In this document: piece by piece, positions 32,142 through 40,325 of the stretch
How the letters are laid out: each line of letters starts with the position of its first letter
How positions within the stretch are numbered: position 1 is the first letter of the stretch
Assembly: GCA_001788395.1 (NCBI GenBank)
Contig: MGBT01000190.1
Location: forward strand, 1-52,942
Direction of reading: 5' to 3'
Source of the DNA: Candidatus Rokubacteria bacterium GWA2_70_23
Lineage (GTDB): Bacteria > Methylomirabilota > Methylomirabilia > Rokubacteriales > CSP1-6
DNA: 52,942 nt
The notes under the pieces: model-generated
What the model was told of the DNA's origin: nothing
Seen by the model: the letters and a program-made list of their open reading frames with translations, nothing else
Database searches by the model: none
Position numbers and translations under genes: made by a program

Positions 32142-33259
32142 GCGTGGGGGAGCACGTGGATCGAGCCGCGGTGCATGGAGATCGCCCAGCGGTGCTCCCG
32201 GCCGATCTCGAGCATCTCGTGCACGAGGCGGGGCACCTCGATCTCCAGGTCGTAGGCCTCACGCGCGTGGGGCGCGGCGCCGTCCACCGCGAAGGAGAGC
32301 GCCCACGTGGCGCCCTGGTCCACCTGGCCGACGACGCGCCCCTCCATCCGGTTCATGTAGTGCGTGGGGTCGGGCCCGGGCCGGTCCTTCCGGATGAGAC
32401 GCACGTACTCGGGCCGGATGAAGAACACCACGGGCGTCCCCGGGGGCGGGAGCCAGCCGCGCGAGGGCGAGTTGATGGCCTCCAGCGTGTAGCCGCGCCA
32501 GCGAAGCTGGATGATCTCGGGCGTGGCCTTGAGCACCGTGCCGTCCAGGATGTTGCGCACACCCAGGAGGCGCGCCACCTGTGCGGAGGCCGGGCGCGAG
32601 AGCAGCTCGGACTTGGGGGCCGCCTGCACCACGCGCCCGTCATCGTAAATGACGATGCGCTCGGCGAGCTGGAAGGCCTCGGTGAGGTCGTGGGTGACGA
32701 GCACGGTCGGGACGCCCCACTCGCTCACGATCTGCATGAGCTCCTCGCGCAGCAGGCGCCGGAGCGGCGCGTCCAGGGCCGACAGCGGCTCGTCGAGGAG
32801 CAGCAGCCCCGGGTCCACCGCCAGCGCGCGCCCCAGCGCCACCCGTTGCTGCTGGCCGCCGGACAGCTCCCGCGGCCGGCGGCGCGCCTGCCCCCCAAGG
32901 CCGAGGCGATCCATCACCTCGGCGACGCGCCGGTGCCGAGCCCCCCGGGCCAGCGCGCGCAGGCCGTAGCCCACGTTGTCCTCCACGCTGAGGTGAGGGA
33001 AGAGCGCGTAGCCCTGGAAGACGTAGCCGAGCCGGCGCTCCTGCGGGCGCACGTTGATGCCCCTGGCGCTGTCGAAGAAGACCCGGCCGGCCACCACGAT
33101 CCGCCCCTGGTCGGGGCGCACGAGCCCGGCCAGCGACTGGAGCGTGAGCGTCTTGCCGGCGCCCGAGGGACCGAAGAGTGCCACGACCTTCTCGCCAGCC
33201 TCCCAGGTGACATCCAGCGAGAACCCCGGCAGCGCTGTCTTGATCGAGAGGGAGAGCAT
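32138..33259 (-). CDS. modC: Molybdate ABC transporter ATP-binding protein ModC
   Basis: 373 aa. Walker A GPSGAGKT, Q-loop YVFQGYALFPHLSV, signature LSGGQQQRVALGRAL, Walker B LLLLDEPLSALD and VLVTHDLTEAF. A long C-terminal regulatory region (PVVFFIRPEYVRLI, then VGQVDQGATWALSF) stands in for the usual TOBE/MOP domain. It energises ModB. It lies 7 nt after modB and overlaps tupC by 4 nt. Confidence 0.9.
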   Translation of the reverse strand: MLSLSIKTALPGFSLDVTWEAGEKVVALFGPSGAGKTLTLQSLAGLVRPDQGRIVVAGRVFFDSARGINVRPQERRLGYVFQGYALFPHLSVEDNVGYGLRALARGARHRRVAEVMDRLGLGGQARRRPRELSGGQQQRVALGRALAVDPGLLLLDEPLSALDAPLRRLLREELMQIVSEWGVPTVLVTHDLTEAFQLAERIVIYDDGRVVQAAPKSELLSRPASAQVARLLGVRNILDGTVLKATPEIIQLRWRGYTLEAINSPSRGWLPPPGTPVVFFIRPEYVRLIRKDRPGPDPTHYMNRMEGRVVGQVDQGATWALSFAVDGAAPHAREAYDLEIEVPRLVHEMLEIGREHRWAISMHRGSIHVLPHA

Positions 33260-33266
33260 CAGCCGC

Positions 33267-33923
33267 CTAGAAGCGGAGCCGCGCCAGCCGGCCGAGACCC
33301 ATGAGGAGCACCGTCACGCCCGCCACTGCCAGGAGCGCCAGCGCATTGGCCTCGGCCATGCGGTTCTGCTGAACGTGGTCGTAGATGGCGAGCGGCAGCG
33401 TCTGGGTGAGCCCCGGGATGCTCCCCGCCACCATCAGCGTGATGCCGAAGTCTCCCAGCGCGCGGCAGAAGGCGAGCACCGTGCCGGCCACCACCGAGCG
33501 CCAGGCCAGCGGCAGACTGATGGACCAGAAGATGCCCCACTCCGAGCGCCCGAGCGTGCGCGCGGCCTGCTCGAGCCGCTCATCCACCGACTCGAACCCG
33601 GCCTGCGCGGCCTTGATGAGGAGCGCGATGGAGCCGACACACGCGGCAAGGACGGCGGCCCGCCAAGTGAACGCCAGCTCGATGCCGGCGGCGTCGAAGG
33701 CGCGGCCCACGGGTCCGCGGCGGGCGATCAGGAGCAGGAGGTAGTAGCCGAGCACCGTGGGCGGCAGCACCAGGGGCAGCACCACCGCGGCCTCCAGCAG
33801 ATCGCGCCCGGGGAAGCGCCGGCGCGCCAGCGCCCAGGCAAGCGGCAGCCCGATGGCGAGCGTGAGCAGGGTGGCCAGTCCGGCGACCCGGAGGGACAGC
33901 CAGACGGGGAAGAGGTCGGGCAC
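33267..33923 (-). CDS. modB: Molybdate ABC transporter permease ModB
   Basis: 218 aa, five or six membrane segments (GLATLLTLAIGLPLAWAL, AAVVLPLVLPPTVLGYYLLLL, AVLAACVGSIALLI and others). The cytoplasmic EAA-type loop with CRALGDFGITLMVAGSIPG is diagnostic for ModB. It forms the inner-membrane channel with ModC. The GTG at 33923 begins 3 nt after the modA stop; the N-terminus (PDLFPVWLSLRVAGLATLL) matches family starts. Confidence 0.9.
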   Translation of the reverse strand: MPDLFPVWLSLRVAGLATLLTLAIGLPLAWALARRRFPGRDLLEAAVVLPLVLPPTVLGYYLLLLIARRGPVGRAFDAAGIELAFTWRAAVLAACVGSIALLIKAAQAGFESVDERLEQAARTLGRSEWGIFWSISLPLAWRSVVAGTVLAFCRALGDFGITLMVAGSIPGLTQTLPLAIYDHVQQNRMAEANALALLAVAGVTVLLMGLGRLARLRF

Positions 33924-33926
33924 GGC

Positions 33927-34703
33927 TCAGGACTCTCCCGGAACGAGAAAGCCGTAGCGCTTCATGATCGGCCGGCCCTCCGTCCCCTGGACGAGCTGGA
34001 GGAAGGCGAGGCCGAGCTCCGGCCGGCCGCTGCGCCTCACCACCGCCGCCATCTGGTCGAGCGGCCCGTGCAGACGCGGGTCAATGAGGACGACGTCCAC
34101 CTCGGGGACGGAGGCGATGGAGAGCGCCACGATGGCGGCCTCCACGGCGCCTGCCTGGAGGAGCTGGAGCGTGTGGCGGATGTTCTCGCCGTAGACGAGC
34201 CGAGGCCGGAGCCGCTCCCAGAGCCCGAGCGCCTGGAGCGCCTCCTTCGCCGCGCGCCCGTAGGGAGCGTGATCCGGATTGGCGATGGCGAGACGGCGCA
34301 CCTCGGGACGGAGAAGGTCGCCCAGCTCCCGGAGCGCCACCCCCGCCCTCTTCGAAACGGCCAGGACGATGCGTCCCTGGGCGTACAGCGACTGCGTCTC
34401 GGGGATGATCGCGCCGGCCCGGGCGAGATCGTCCACCAGCGCGCGGTCGGCGGAGAAGAAGACATCCGCGGGCGCCCCGTGCTCGATCTGGCGCGCCAGC
34501 AGCCCGCTCGACCCGAGCACGAGAGTCACCCGCACTCCGCTCCGCTGCTCGAAGAGTGGCACGACTTCCTTGAAGGCGAAGGCCAGATCGGCGGCCGCGA
34601 ACACGGTGATCGCTCGCCTGGCCGGCTGCGCCGCCGCCTGGCCCGTGAGCGAGGGCATGGCCCATAGCACGGCCGCGGCGGCGAGCGTCCAGAATCGCCA
34701 CAT
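33927..34703 (-). CDS. modA: Molybdate-binding periplasmic protein ModA
   Basis: 258 aa. A Sec signal peptide (WTLAAAAVLWAMPSLTGQAAA, about residues 5-25) is followed by ITVFAAADLAFAFKEVVPLF, GSSGLLARQIEHGAPADVFFSAD, YAQGRIVLAVSK and YGENIRHTLQLLQAGAVEAAIVALS, the typical ModA/WtpA-like layout. It captures molybdate (possibly tungstate) in the periplasm for ModB. The ATG at 34703 is placed at the signal peptide; the longer in-frame reading upstream is not credible. No ribosome-binding site is clear. It lies 143 nt after tupB, a gap whose GCGGGxxC repeats could form a hairpin. Confidence 0.9.
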   Translation of the reverse strand: MWRFWTLAAAAVLWAMPSLTGQAAAQPARRAITVFAAADLAFAFKEVVPLFEQRSGVRVTLVLGSSGLLARQIEHGAPADVFFSADRALVDDLARAGAIIPETQSLYAQGRIVLAVSKRAGVALRELGDLLRPEVRRLAIANPDHAPYGRAAKEALQALGLWERLRPRLVYGENIRHTLQLLQAGAVEAAIVALSIASVPEVDVVLIDPRLHGPLDQMAAVVRRSGRPELGLAFLQLVQGTEGRPIMKRYGFLVPGES

Positions 34704-34846
34704 GGTGGTCTCGATTGTGCGAGGCGACACCGGCCGCGTCAACCGCCATGCCTGCACCTCGCGCCAGGCCATGGTCCCGGGGCTCTCCCATCTGCGGGGG
34801 CCCAGAGATGGCCCCCGCACTCCCCCGGCGCAGCGCCCCCGCGGGC

Positions 34847-35542
34847 TCACCCGCGGGGGCGCTGCTGGATCCACGTGAGCGCCCAGTTCACGAGGAAGGT
34901 GAGGAGGAGCAGGATCACCGACAGCGCGATGGCGATGTCGAAGTTCCCCTTGCTCGTCTCGAGGACGGTGGCCGTCGTGAGCACGCGCGTGGAGCCCTTG
35001 ATGTTGCCGCCCACCATGAGGGAGGCCCCCACCTCGGAGATGACGCCGCCGAAGCCGGCCATCACCGCCGCCAGCATGGGCAGCCGGGCCTCGCGCAGGA
35101 GCGCGCCGACCATCTGCGCGCGCGAGGCGCCGAGGGCCAGCATCTGCAGCCGGAACGCCGCGGGGATCTGCTGGACGGCGGCGAGCGTGAGACCGGTCAC
35201 GATGGGCGCGGCGATCACCATCTGCGCCAGCACCATCGCCAGCGGCGTGTAGAGCATCTCGAGGAACCCCAGGGCGCCGTTCCGCCACAAGAGAATCGTC
35301 ACGAAGAGGCCGACGACGACGGGCGGCAGCCCCATGCCCGTGTTCACCAGGCTGACGGCGAGCGCGCGGCCCGGAAAGCGCGCGAGCGCGAGCACGGTCC
35401 CCAGCGGGATGCCGATCAGCAGCGACAGCGCGGTCGCGCTCCCCGAGATCTCGAGCGACAGGAGCGTGATCCGCCACACCTCGGGATCGCCCGTCAGGAG
35501 AAGGCGGAGCGCCTCGATCACGCCCTGGAAGAACAGGCTCAC
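34847..35542 (-). CDS. tupB: Tungstate ABC transporter permease TupB
   Basis: 231 aa inner-membrane protein with five hydrophobic segments. LALARFPGRALAVSLVNTGMGLPPVVVGL, ALGASRAQMVGALLREARLPML and GFGGVISEVGASLMVGGNIKG (EAA loop) fit TupB/WtpB-type permeases. The GTG at 35542 lies 48 nt after the restriction endonuclease gene on the same strand. Its substrate-binding partner tupA is separated from it by the restriction-modification pair. Confidence 0.85.
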   Translation of the reverse strand: MSLFFQGVIEALRLLLTGDPEVWRITLLSLEISGSATALSLLIGIPLGTVLALARFPGRALAVSLVNTGMGLPPVVVGLFVTILLWRNGALGFLEMLYTPLAMVLAQMVIAAPIVTGLTLAAVQQIPAAFRLQMLALGASRAQMVGALLREARLPMLAAVMAGFGGVISEVGASLMVGGNIKGSTRVLTTATVLETSKGNFDIAIALSVILLLLTFLVNWALTWIQQRPRG

Positions 35543-35590
35543 GTCGCTGGGTTCCGTGGCAAGCGTCCCACCACGCGGGGCTTGATCGTG

Positions 35591-36133
35591 CTACTGCTTC
35601 CGCTCTCGCTTGGCCTGCTTGTTCAGGGCTGGCCCTGGCCCATCGTGCTCCAGCGCCAGAAGCACCAGCGGGAGATCCTCCGCTCGTGCCTCCCTTATGT
35701 GGCGCTTGGCATCAGACACCCTGGGGCCCCGATCTGTCAGAAAGACCCCGAGCTTGTCGCTCGGGACGACCAGCACACCCACGTCGATCTTCCCCTTCTC
35801 CAGTGCCTTCCTGAGGTGGATCACGTCGATGACGAGAAGGTCGCTCCTCGCGGACATCTGGATCTCAACCCCGAGACAGACACGTGTGCCATTGACGGTG
35901 TGGCACTTGGTCCAGTCGATGTCTCCGCTCTTGACGCCAGCCCAGGACTTCGGGAACCGCTCGTCGATCAGTCGGCGCACGGCGGCCCCACCATTCGCGT
36001 CACGCTCTTCCTTCACCAGGAGAGGTACACCTCGGAGGATGCTCCGCAGCTCTTCGAGGAGAGGACTGAGACCCAGGCGCTCTATGCGCTCGCGAGCCCC
36101 ATCATAGTGGTGCTCCTCCACGATCTTCGCCAC
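35591..36133 (-). CDS. Type II restriction endonuclease (BglII-like PD-(D/E)xK fold)
   Basis: 180 aa. It lies directly after a DNA methyltransferase gene: TGA of the methyltransferase is followed at once by the GTG start here. The candidate active site is SGDIDW ... RVCLGVEIQ, an acidic residue followed by E-x-Q; BglII and BstYI also use Gln in place of the usual Lys. A strand with KIDVGVLVVPSDKLGVFLTDRGPR follows, typical of this group. It should cut the sequence protected by the partner methyltransferase; recognition site unknown. Base composition is visibly less GC-rich than neighbours, pointing to horizontal acquisition. Confidence 0.75.
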   Translation of the reverse strand: MAKIVEEHHYDGARERIERLGLSPLLEELRSILRGVPLLVKEERDANGGAAVRRLIDERFPKSWAGVKSGDIDWTKCHTVNGTRVCLGVEIQMSARSDLLVIDVIHLRKALEKGKIDVGVLVVPSDKLGVFLTDRGPRVSDAKRHIREARAEDLPLVLLALEHDGPGPALNKQAKRERKQ

Positions 36134-37147
36134 TCAGGGCACGACCAAGGTGAACTTCGGATCTGGCCGCTTGAAGACACGCTGTAGCGTCACAGGGGAG
36201 GCGGGCTTCAGATCGGGGACATGTCGCCTGAACCGATCCCGAATGGCGGCGCTGGTCGCTATCTCAGTGCCAAGCCAGTGACGCTTCAACCCCTCAGCAG
36301 CTTCATACGTCGAGCCGCCGCCGCCGAATGGGTCAAGCACGATGTCCCCCTCGTTGGTCGCAACCTGGATGCAGCGGCTGGGAATCATCGGCTTCAGCTC
36401 ATTGATGTGCCACCGGGCCTTGAATTTCTGGTGCCTCGCGGGTGAAGTGTCGTCCCAGAAGTCGGTGAGGTTGAGTCCAAGCGGATTCAGGTACTTGCGA
36501 TGGCCGCCGTAATCCTTCACGTCCTTCCCACAGTGACGACACACCGGCACCGGCAGTCGAACGTGATTGAAGACCCTCGGCTCTCCCTTGGTGAAGTAGA
36601 GGAGGGTGTAATGCGCCGGGTACAGCTTGCGGCCGCGCGGGAAGGTGCCTTTCATCGACAACGCGATCCAATGGCGAAAGAGCATTCCCCGCTCTTCGAT
36701 GTGCGAGGCCAGATGGTAGCCCCATTGCGGGAGGATGTACACGAACAGCGCGCCACCGGGCGTCAGCAGTCGAACACACTCGTCGAGCCAGGCAAATGAC
36801 CACTTGAGATAATCACGCTTCTCGAGCGCGTCCTTCATGGCGCCGCGACCGTAATCTTTGCCGAGATTGAATGGCGGGTCCGCAAAGACGCAGTGGATGG
36901 ACTCCTCTTTGAGGGCCGAAAACAGGTTGAAGCAATCCGTGCCGTAGAGGAGTCCCAGGTGGGTTGAAAGCTGCGGAGCGAGGCGCTTCACGCCCGTCTC
37001 CTCCCCGAGAGGAGCGAGCCCGGCGTCACCATGGTCAAGCCCCTCGGTGACAGCCTGAGTCTCAAGGGCATGCGAAAGACTAGCACGAGCCTCGCGATTG
37101 TCACAAGGCAGCGGGAGGCTGAGCTGACGTCGCGCCCTCCGATCCAT
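36134..37147 (-). CDS. Type II DNA methyltransferase (beta-class N6-adenine or N4-cytosine)
   Basis: 337 aa. The order of motifs is beta class: catalytic motif IV FADPPFNLGKDYG near the N-terminus, then a target-recognition region with a zinc-finger-like CRHCGKD segment, then the AdoMet-binding LDPFGGGGSTYEAA near the C-terminus. It should protect host DNA against the endonuclease encoded immediately downstream. DPPF occurs in both N6A and N4C enzymes, so the modified base is not fixed. The ATG at 37147 is the preferred start; a longer reading would enter the tupA gap. GTCGACGC occurs as a direct repeat at 37148-37155 and 37209-37216 just upstream. Lower GC than its surroundings. Confidence 0.85.
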   Translation of the reverse strand: MDRRARRQLSLPLPCDNREARASLSHALETQAVTEGLDHGDAGLAPLGEETGVKRLAPQLSTHLGLLYGTDCFNLFSALKEESIHCVFADPPFNLGKDYGRGAMKDALEKRDYLKWSFAWLDECVRLLTPGGALFVYILPQWGYHLASHIEERGMLFRHWIALSMKGTFPRGRKLYPAHYTLLYFTKGEPRVFNHVRLPVPVCRHCGKDVKDYGGHRKYLNPLGLNLTDFWDDTSPARHQKFKARWHINELKPMIPSRCIQVATNEGDIVLDPFGGGGSTYEAAEGLKRHWLGTEIATSAAIRDRFRRHVPDLKPASPVTLQRVFKRPDPKFTLVVP

Positions 37148-37217
37148 GTCGACGCCACCGTAGCTCGCCCAACCGATCCTGCATACTGTGCAATGGTGGA
37201 TACAGCAGGTCGACGCT

Positions 37218-38075
37218 CTAAAGGTCGGCGTCGGTTTTCCCGGCGGCGGGGACAAAGAGCGGCTGGCCGTACTGAGCCTCCCCGAATACCTTGATGGCCG
37301 CCTGGGCCTCCGACGACAGCATGAAATCGGCGAAGGCCTTTCCCCCGGCAGCGTTCACCCGCGGCCCGCTGGCCGGGGCGACCTCCAGGACCGAGTAGAG
37401 GTTGAGGAGCGGCCGGTCCTTCTCCACGAGAATCGGCAGGCTGATCCGCTTCCGGAAGGCGAGCCAGGTGGCGCGGTCCGTCAGCGTGTAGGCCCGGCGG
37501 TCATCGGCGATGGCGAGGGTCTGGCCCATTCCCTGGCCCGACTCGATGTACCAGGCGCCCCGGGGCTCGATGGCCGCCTGCTGCCAGAGCGCGATCTCGA
37601 TGGTGTGGGTGCCCGACCTGTCGCCGCGCGACACGAACCGCGACCGGCTCACGGCGATGCGCCTCATGGCGTCGACCGCCTGGTGGAGCCCCCTGATCGC
37701 CGCCGGGTCCTCGGCCGGGCCGATGAGGACGAAGTCGTTGTACATGACCAGGCGCCGGCGGAGCAGCCGGCCCTCGTCGACGTACTTCCTCTCTCGGGCC
37801 GGGGCATGCGCGAGCGTCACATCCGCCTCGCCCCGGGCCGCCAGGGCCAGCGCCTGCCCCGTGCCCACCGATATCGTCTTCACCGTCAGCCCCGTCCTCT
37901 TCTCGAACATGGGCACGAGCACGTCCAGCAGGCCGGAGTCCTGCAGACTCGTCGTGGTGGCCAGGATGACGGTGATCGAGACCGCCGCGCTCGGCTCGGC
38001 GAGCCCCGTCAGCAGGGCGCCCGCCAGGAGGACAGCCCGCGCGAGCCTCCGCCACGCCCAGGCCAGGGCCCCCAT
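37218..38075 (-). CDS. tupA: Tungstate-binding periplasmic protein TupA
   Basis: 285 aa. Signal peptide (LARAVLLAGALLTGLAEPSAA), then ITVILATTTSLQDSGLLDVLVP, TGQALALAARGEADVTLAHAP, DFVLIGPAEDPA, RGDRSGTHTIEIALW and YIESGQGMGQTLAIADDR, the standard TupA features including the TTTS oxyanion-binding segment. It delivers tungstate to TupB. It starts 4 nt after the D-aminoacylase stop. The gap to the methyltransferase (37148-37217) is where the restriction-modification pair entered. Confidence 0.92.
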   Translation of the reverse strand: MGALAWAWRRLARAVLLAGALLTGLAEPSAAVSITVILATTTSLQDSGLLDVLVPMFEKRTGLTVKTISVGTGQALALAARGEADVTLAHAPARERKYVDEGRLLRRRLVMYNDFVLIGPAEDPAAIRGLHQAVDAMRRIAVSRSRFVSRGDRSGTHTIEIALWQQAAIEPRGAWYIESGQGMGQTLAIADDRRAYTLTDRATWLAFRKRISLPILVEKDRPLLNLYSVLEVAPASGPRVNAAGGKAFADFMLSSEAQAAIKVFGEAQYGQPLFVPAAGKTDADL

Positions 38076-38079
38076 GGGC

Positions 38080-39678
38080 TCAGGCCGGGGTGAGCACCCG
38101 GCCGGCCGGGACGGCGTTGAAGCGGGGCCCGTCCACCACCACCTGCCCGTTCACCACGACATAGGGGATGCCGGTCGGGTGGCGATGGGGATCGGGGTAG
38201 GTCGCCTCGTCCCGGACGGTCGCCGGGTCGAAGAGCGTCAGGTCGGCAGCGAAGCCCTTGCGCACGAGGCCGCGGTCCTTGAAGCGGAGCTTGGCGGCCG
38301 GCATGCCGGTCATCTTGTGCACCGCCGTCTCCCAGGAGAAGAGCCGCTGCTCGCGGCAGTAGCGGCCGAGCACCCGCGGGAAGGTCCCGTACATGCGTGG
38401 GTGGGGCTTGCCGGGATGGGGCCCCGGCCCCGCGGAGAGACCCAGCGAGTCGGATCCCACCATGACGTGCGGGTGGCCGAGGGCCTTCGCGACGTTGTCC
38501 TCGCTCTGGGAGAAGAGCACCATGGACACGCTCGCCCGCTCCGAGAGGATCAGGTCGAACATCGCCTCGGCCGGAGGCTTGCCGCTCTGCCGCGCCAGGG
38601 CCGCGAGGCTCATCCCCTCGATCTCCGGGCGCGAGCAGGTGGCGATCACGATCTCGTCCCAGCCCGTCGCTCCGGAGAGCGTGAGCCAGCGCTCGCCGTC
38701 CACCAGGCACTCCTCCATGGCGCGCCGCCGGGCTTCGGAATCGGCGAGGCGCCCGAGCAGGCGGGGGATGCCGCCATCGTGCATCCAGCTTGGCATCAGA
38801 TTGTCCATCTTCGTGCTGCCGGCGGTATAGGGATAGACGTCGGCCGTGACCTCGACGCCGCGGGCGCGGGCCTCGTCCACGAGGCGCAGAGCGCGCTCCA
38901 TCCGGCCCCAGTTCTCCCGGCCGGCCGCCTTGATGTGCGCGATCTGCACCGGCACCCCACCCTCCTCGCCGATCCGGATCGCCTCGGCGATGGCATCCTC
39001 CAGCATCGCCGCCTCGCCACGGATGTGGGAGAAGTAGAGACCGCCACGCCGGGCCATGCTGCGCGCCAGCGCGATCAATTCCTCGGTGAACGCGTAGAGG
39101 CTCGGCGGGTAGACGAGCCCCGTGGAGAAGCCGAAGGCCCCGGCCTCGAGCGCCTCCGCGAGATACCGCTCCATGGCCGCATGCTCGGCCGCGGTGGGCG
39201 GCCGGTTGTCGGGCCCGACCGTGGCGAGCCGCAGCGCGCCCTGCCCCACGAACTGGACGATGTTGACCGAGGGGCCGAGGCGCCGCAGGTGCTCGAGATA
39301 CTGGCCGAAACTCTCCCAGGCGATCGGGAGGCGCGAGCCGATCCCACCCGCCCAGGCCTTCACCAGCTCGGCGCGTCCCGGCCCCACGGGAGCCGGCGAG
39401 AAGGAGCACATCCCCACGACCTCGGTGGTGACGCCCTGGCGCACCTTGGACTCGGCCGAGGGGCAGGCGTGATAGAAGAGGTCGGAGTGCGAGTGGATGT
39501 CGATGAAGCCGGGCGCTACCATGAGGCCGCTGGCGTCGATGACGCGGGCCGCCGCGCCGGCGAGCCCGGGGGCGACATCGGCGATGCGGTCACCTTCCAC
39601 CGCCACATCGTTGCCTTCGCCCGGGGCGCCGCTGCCGTCCAGCACCGTGCCGTTCCGGATGAGGAGCGACCAGGCCAT
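38080..39678 (-). CDS. N-acyl-D-amino-acid deacylase (D-aminoacylase) family amidohydrolase
   Basis: 532 aa. Metal-site motifs: DIHSHSD (HxH), VVGMCSFSPAP carrying the bridging Cys, YFSHIRGEA, QIAHIKAAG and VGSDSLGLSAGPGPHPGKPHPR, which ends the barrel and is typical of D-aminoacylases. It hydrolyses N-acyl-D-amino acids in the cytosol; dihydropyrimidinase or other amidohydrolase activity is less likely. It lies 2 nt after the cyclophilin gene and 4 nt before tupA, so it is transcribed with the transport cluster although its role differs. Confidence 0.87.
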   Translation of the reverse strand: MAWSLLIRNGTVLDGSGAPGEGNDVAVEGDRIADVAPGLAGAAARVIDASGLMVAPGFIDIHSHSDLFYHACPSAESKVRQGVTTEVVGMCSFSPAPVGPGRAELVKAWAGGIGSRLPIAWESFGQYLEHLRRLGPSVNIVQFVGQGALRLATVGPDNRPPTAAEHAAMERYLAEALEAGAFGFSTGLVYPPSLYAFTEELIALARSMARRGGLYFSHIRGEAAMLEDAIAEAIRIGEEGGVPVQIAHIKAAGRENWGRMERALRLVDEARARGVEVTADVYPYTAGSTKMDNLMPSWMHDGGIPRLLGRLADSEARRRAMEECLVDGERWLTLSGATGWDEIVIATCSRPEIEGMSLAALARQSGKPPAEAMFDLILSERASVSMVLFSQSEDNVAKALGHPHVMVGSDSLGLSAGPGPHPGKPHPRMYGTFPRVLGRYCREQRLFSWETAVHKMTGMPAAKLRFKDRGLVRKGFAADLTLFDPATVRDEATYPDPHRHPTGIPYVVVNGQVVVDGPRFNAVPAGRVLTPA

Positions 39679-39680
39679 GG

Positions 39681-40223
39681 CTACTGCCCCGCCTCGATGA
39701 TCTTCACGGACTTCATCTTGTCGCCCCTCTTGATCTTGTCCACGGCGTCCATGCCCGAGGTGACGATGCCGAACACGGTGTAGTTGCCGTCGAGGAAGGG
39801 CGCCGCCGCGAGGCAGATGTAGAACTGGCTGCCGGCGGAGTCCGGGTTCTGGGAGCGCGCCATGGCCAGCGCGCCGCGGAGATGCTTCTGCTTGTTGAAC
39901 TCCGCCTTGATCATGTAGCCGGGACCGCCGGTGCCGTCTCCCTTTGGATCCCCGCCCTGGACGACGAAGCCCGGCTCCACCCGGTGGAAGGTGAGCCCGT
40001 CGTAGAAGCCCTTCTTCGCCAGCGTGACGAAGTTCTCGACCGTCTTCGGCGCGTCGGCGGGAAAGAAGTCCAGCTTGATCTCGCCGCCCTTCTCCATGGT
40101 GATGACCGCTGACTGTTTTACCTTCTTGCCTCCTTGTTGGGCCTCGGCCGCGGGGAACGCCAGCCCCTGGCCCGCGAGCAGCGCAGCCGTACCCATGACG
40201 AGGGCGAGGTGTCGGAACCGCAT
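39681..40223 (-). CDS. Secreted cyclophilin-type peptidyl-prolyl cis-trans isomerase
   Basis: 180 aa. Signal peptide ([24 protein letters not shown], about 1-28) and a compact cyclophilin domain: [65 protein letters not shown] and [16 protein letters not shown]. The catalytic Arg of FHR and the SQF(Y)I motif are present. It should assist folding in the periplasm. AAGGAGG 7 nt before the ATG at 40223 fixes the start. It is divergent from bipA and is probably the first gene of the long cyclophilin-deacylase-tup/mod unit. Confidence 0.94.
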   Translation of the reverse strand: MRFRHLALVMGTAALLAGQGLAFPAAEAQQGGKKVKQSAVITMEKGGEIKLDFFPADAPKTVENFVTLAKKGFYDGLTFHRVEPGFVVQGGDPKGDGTGGPGYMIKAEFNKQKHLRGALAMARSQNPDSAGSQFYICLAAAPFLDGNYTVFGIVTSGMDAVDKIKRGDKMKSVKIIEAGQ

Positions 40224-40313
40224 CGGTGGGCCTCCTTGAGAATAGGAATGCGCCATTATGCCAGAGCCGCCGAGCGTGAGCGAGCCCCGGGGCCCGGCGC
40301 GAACGATCCATGG

Positions 40314-40319
40314 TACAGT
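40314..40319 (+). promoter_or_regulatory. Close -10 (leaderless type) for bipA
   Basis: TACAGT, six bases before the ATG at 40326. No -35 is obvious. It lies in the 102-bp divergent gap to the cyclophilin gene. Confidence 0.42.
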
Positions 40320-40325
40320 GCATGC

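Noticed and set aside
35591..37147. Possible BREX, Gabija or other multigene defence island around the methyltransferase
   Set aside because: Only a methyltransferase and a small endonuclease are present; flanking genes are transporters, so a simple type II pair is sufficient.
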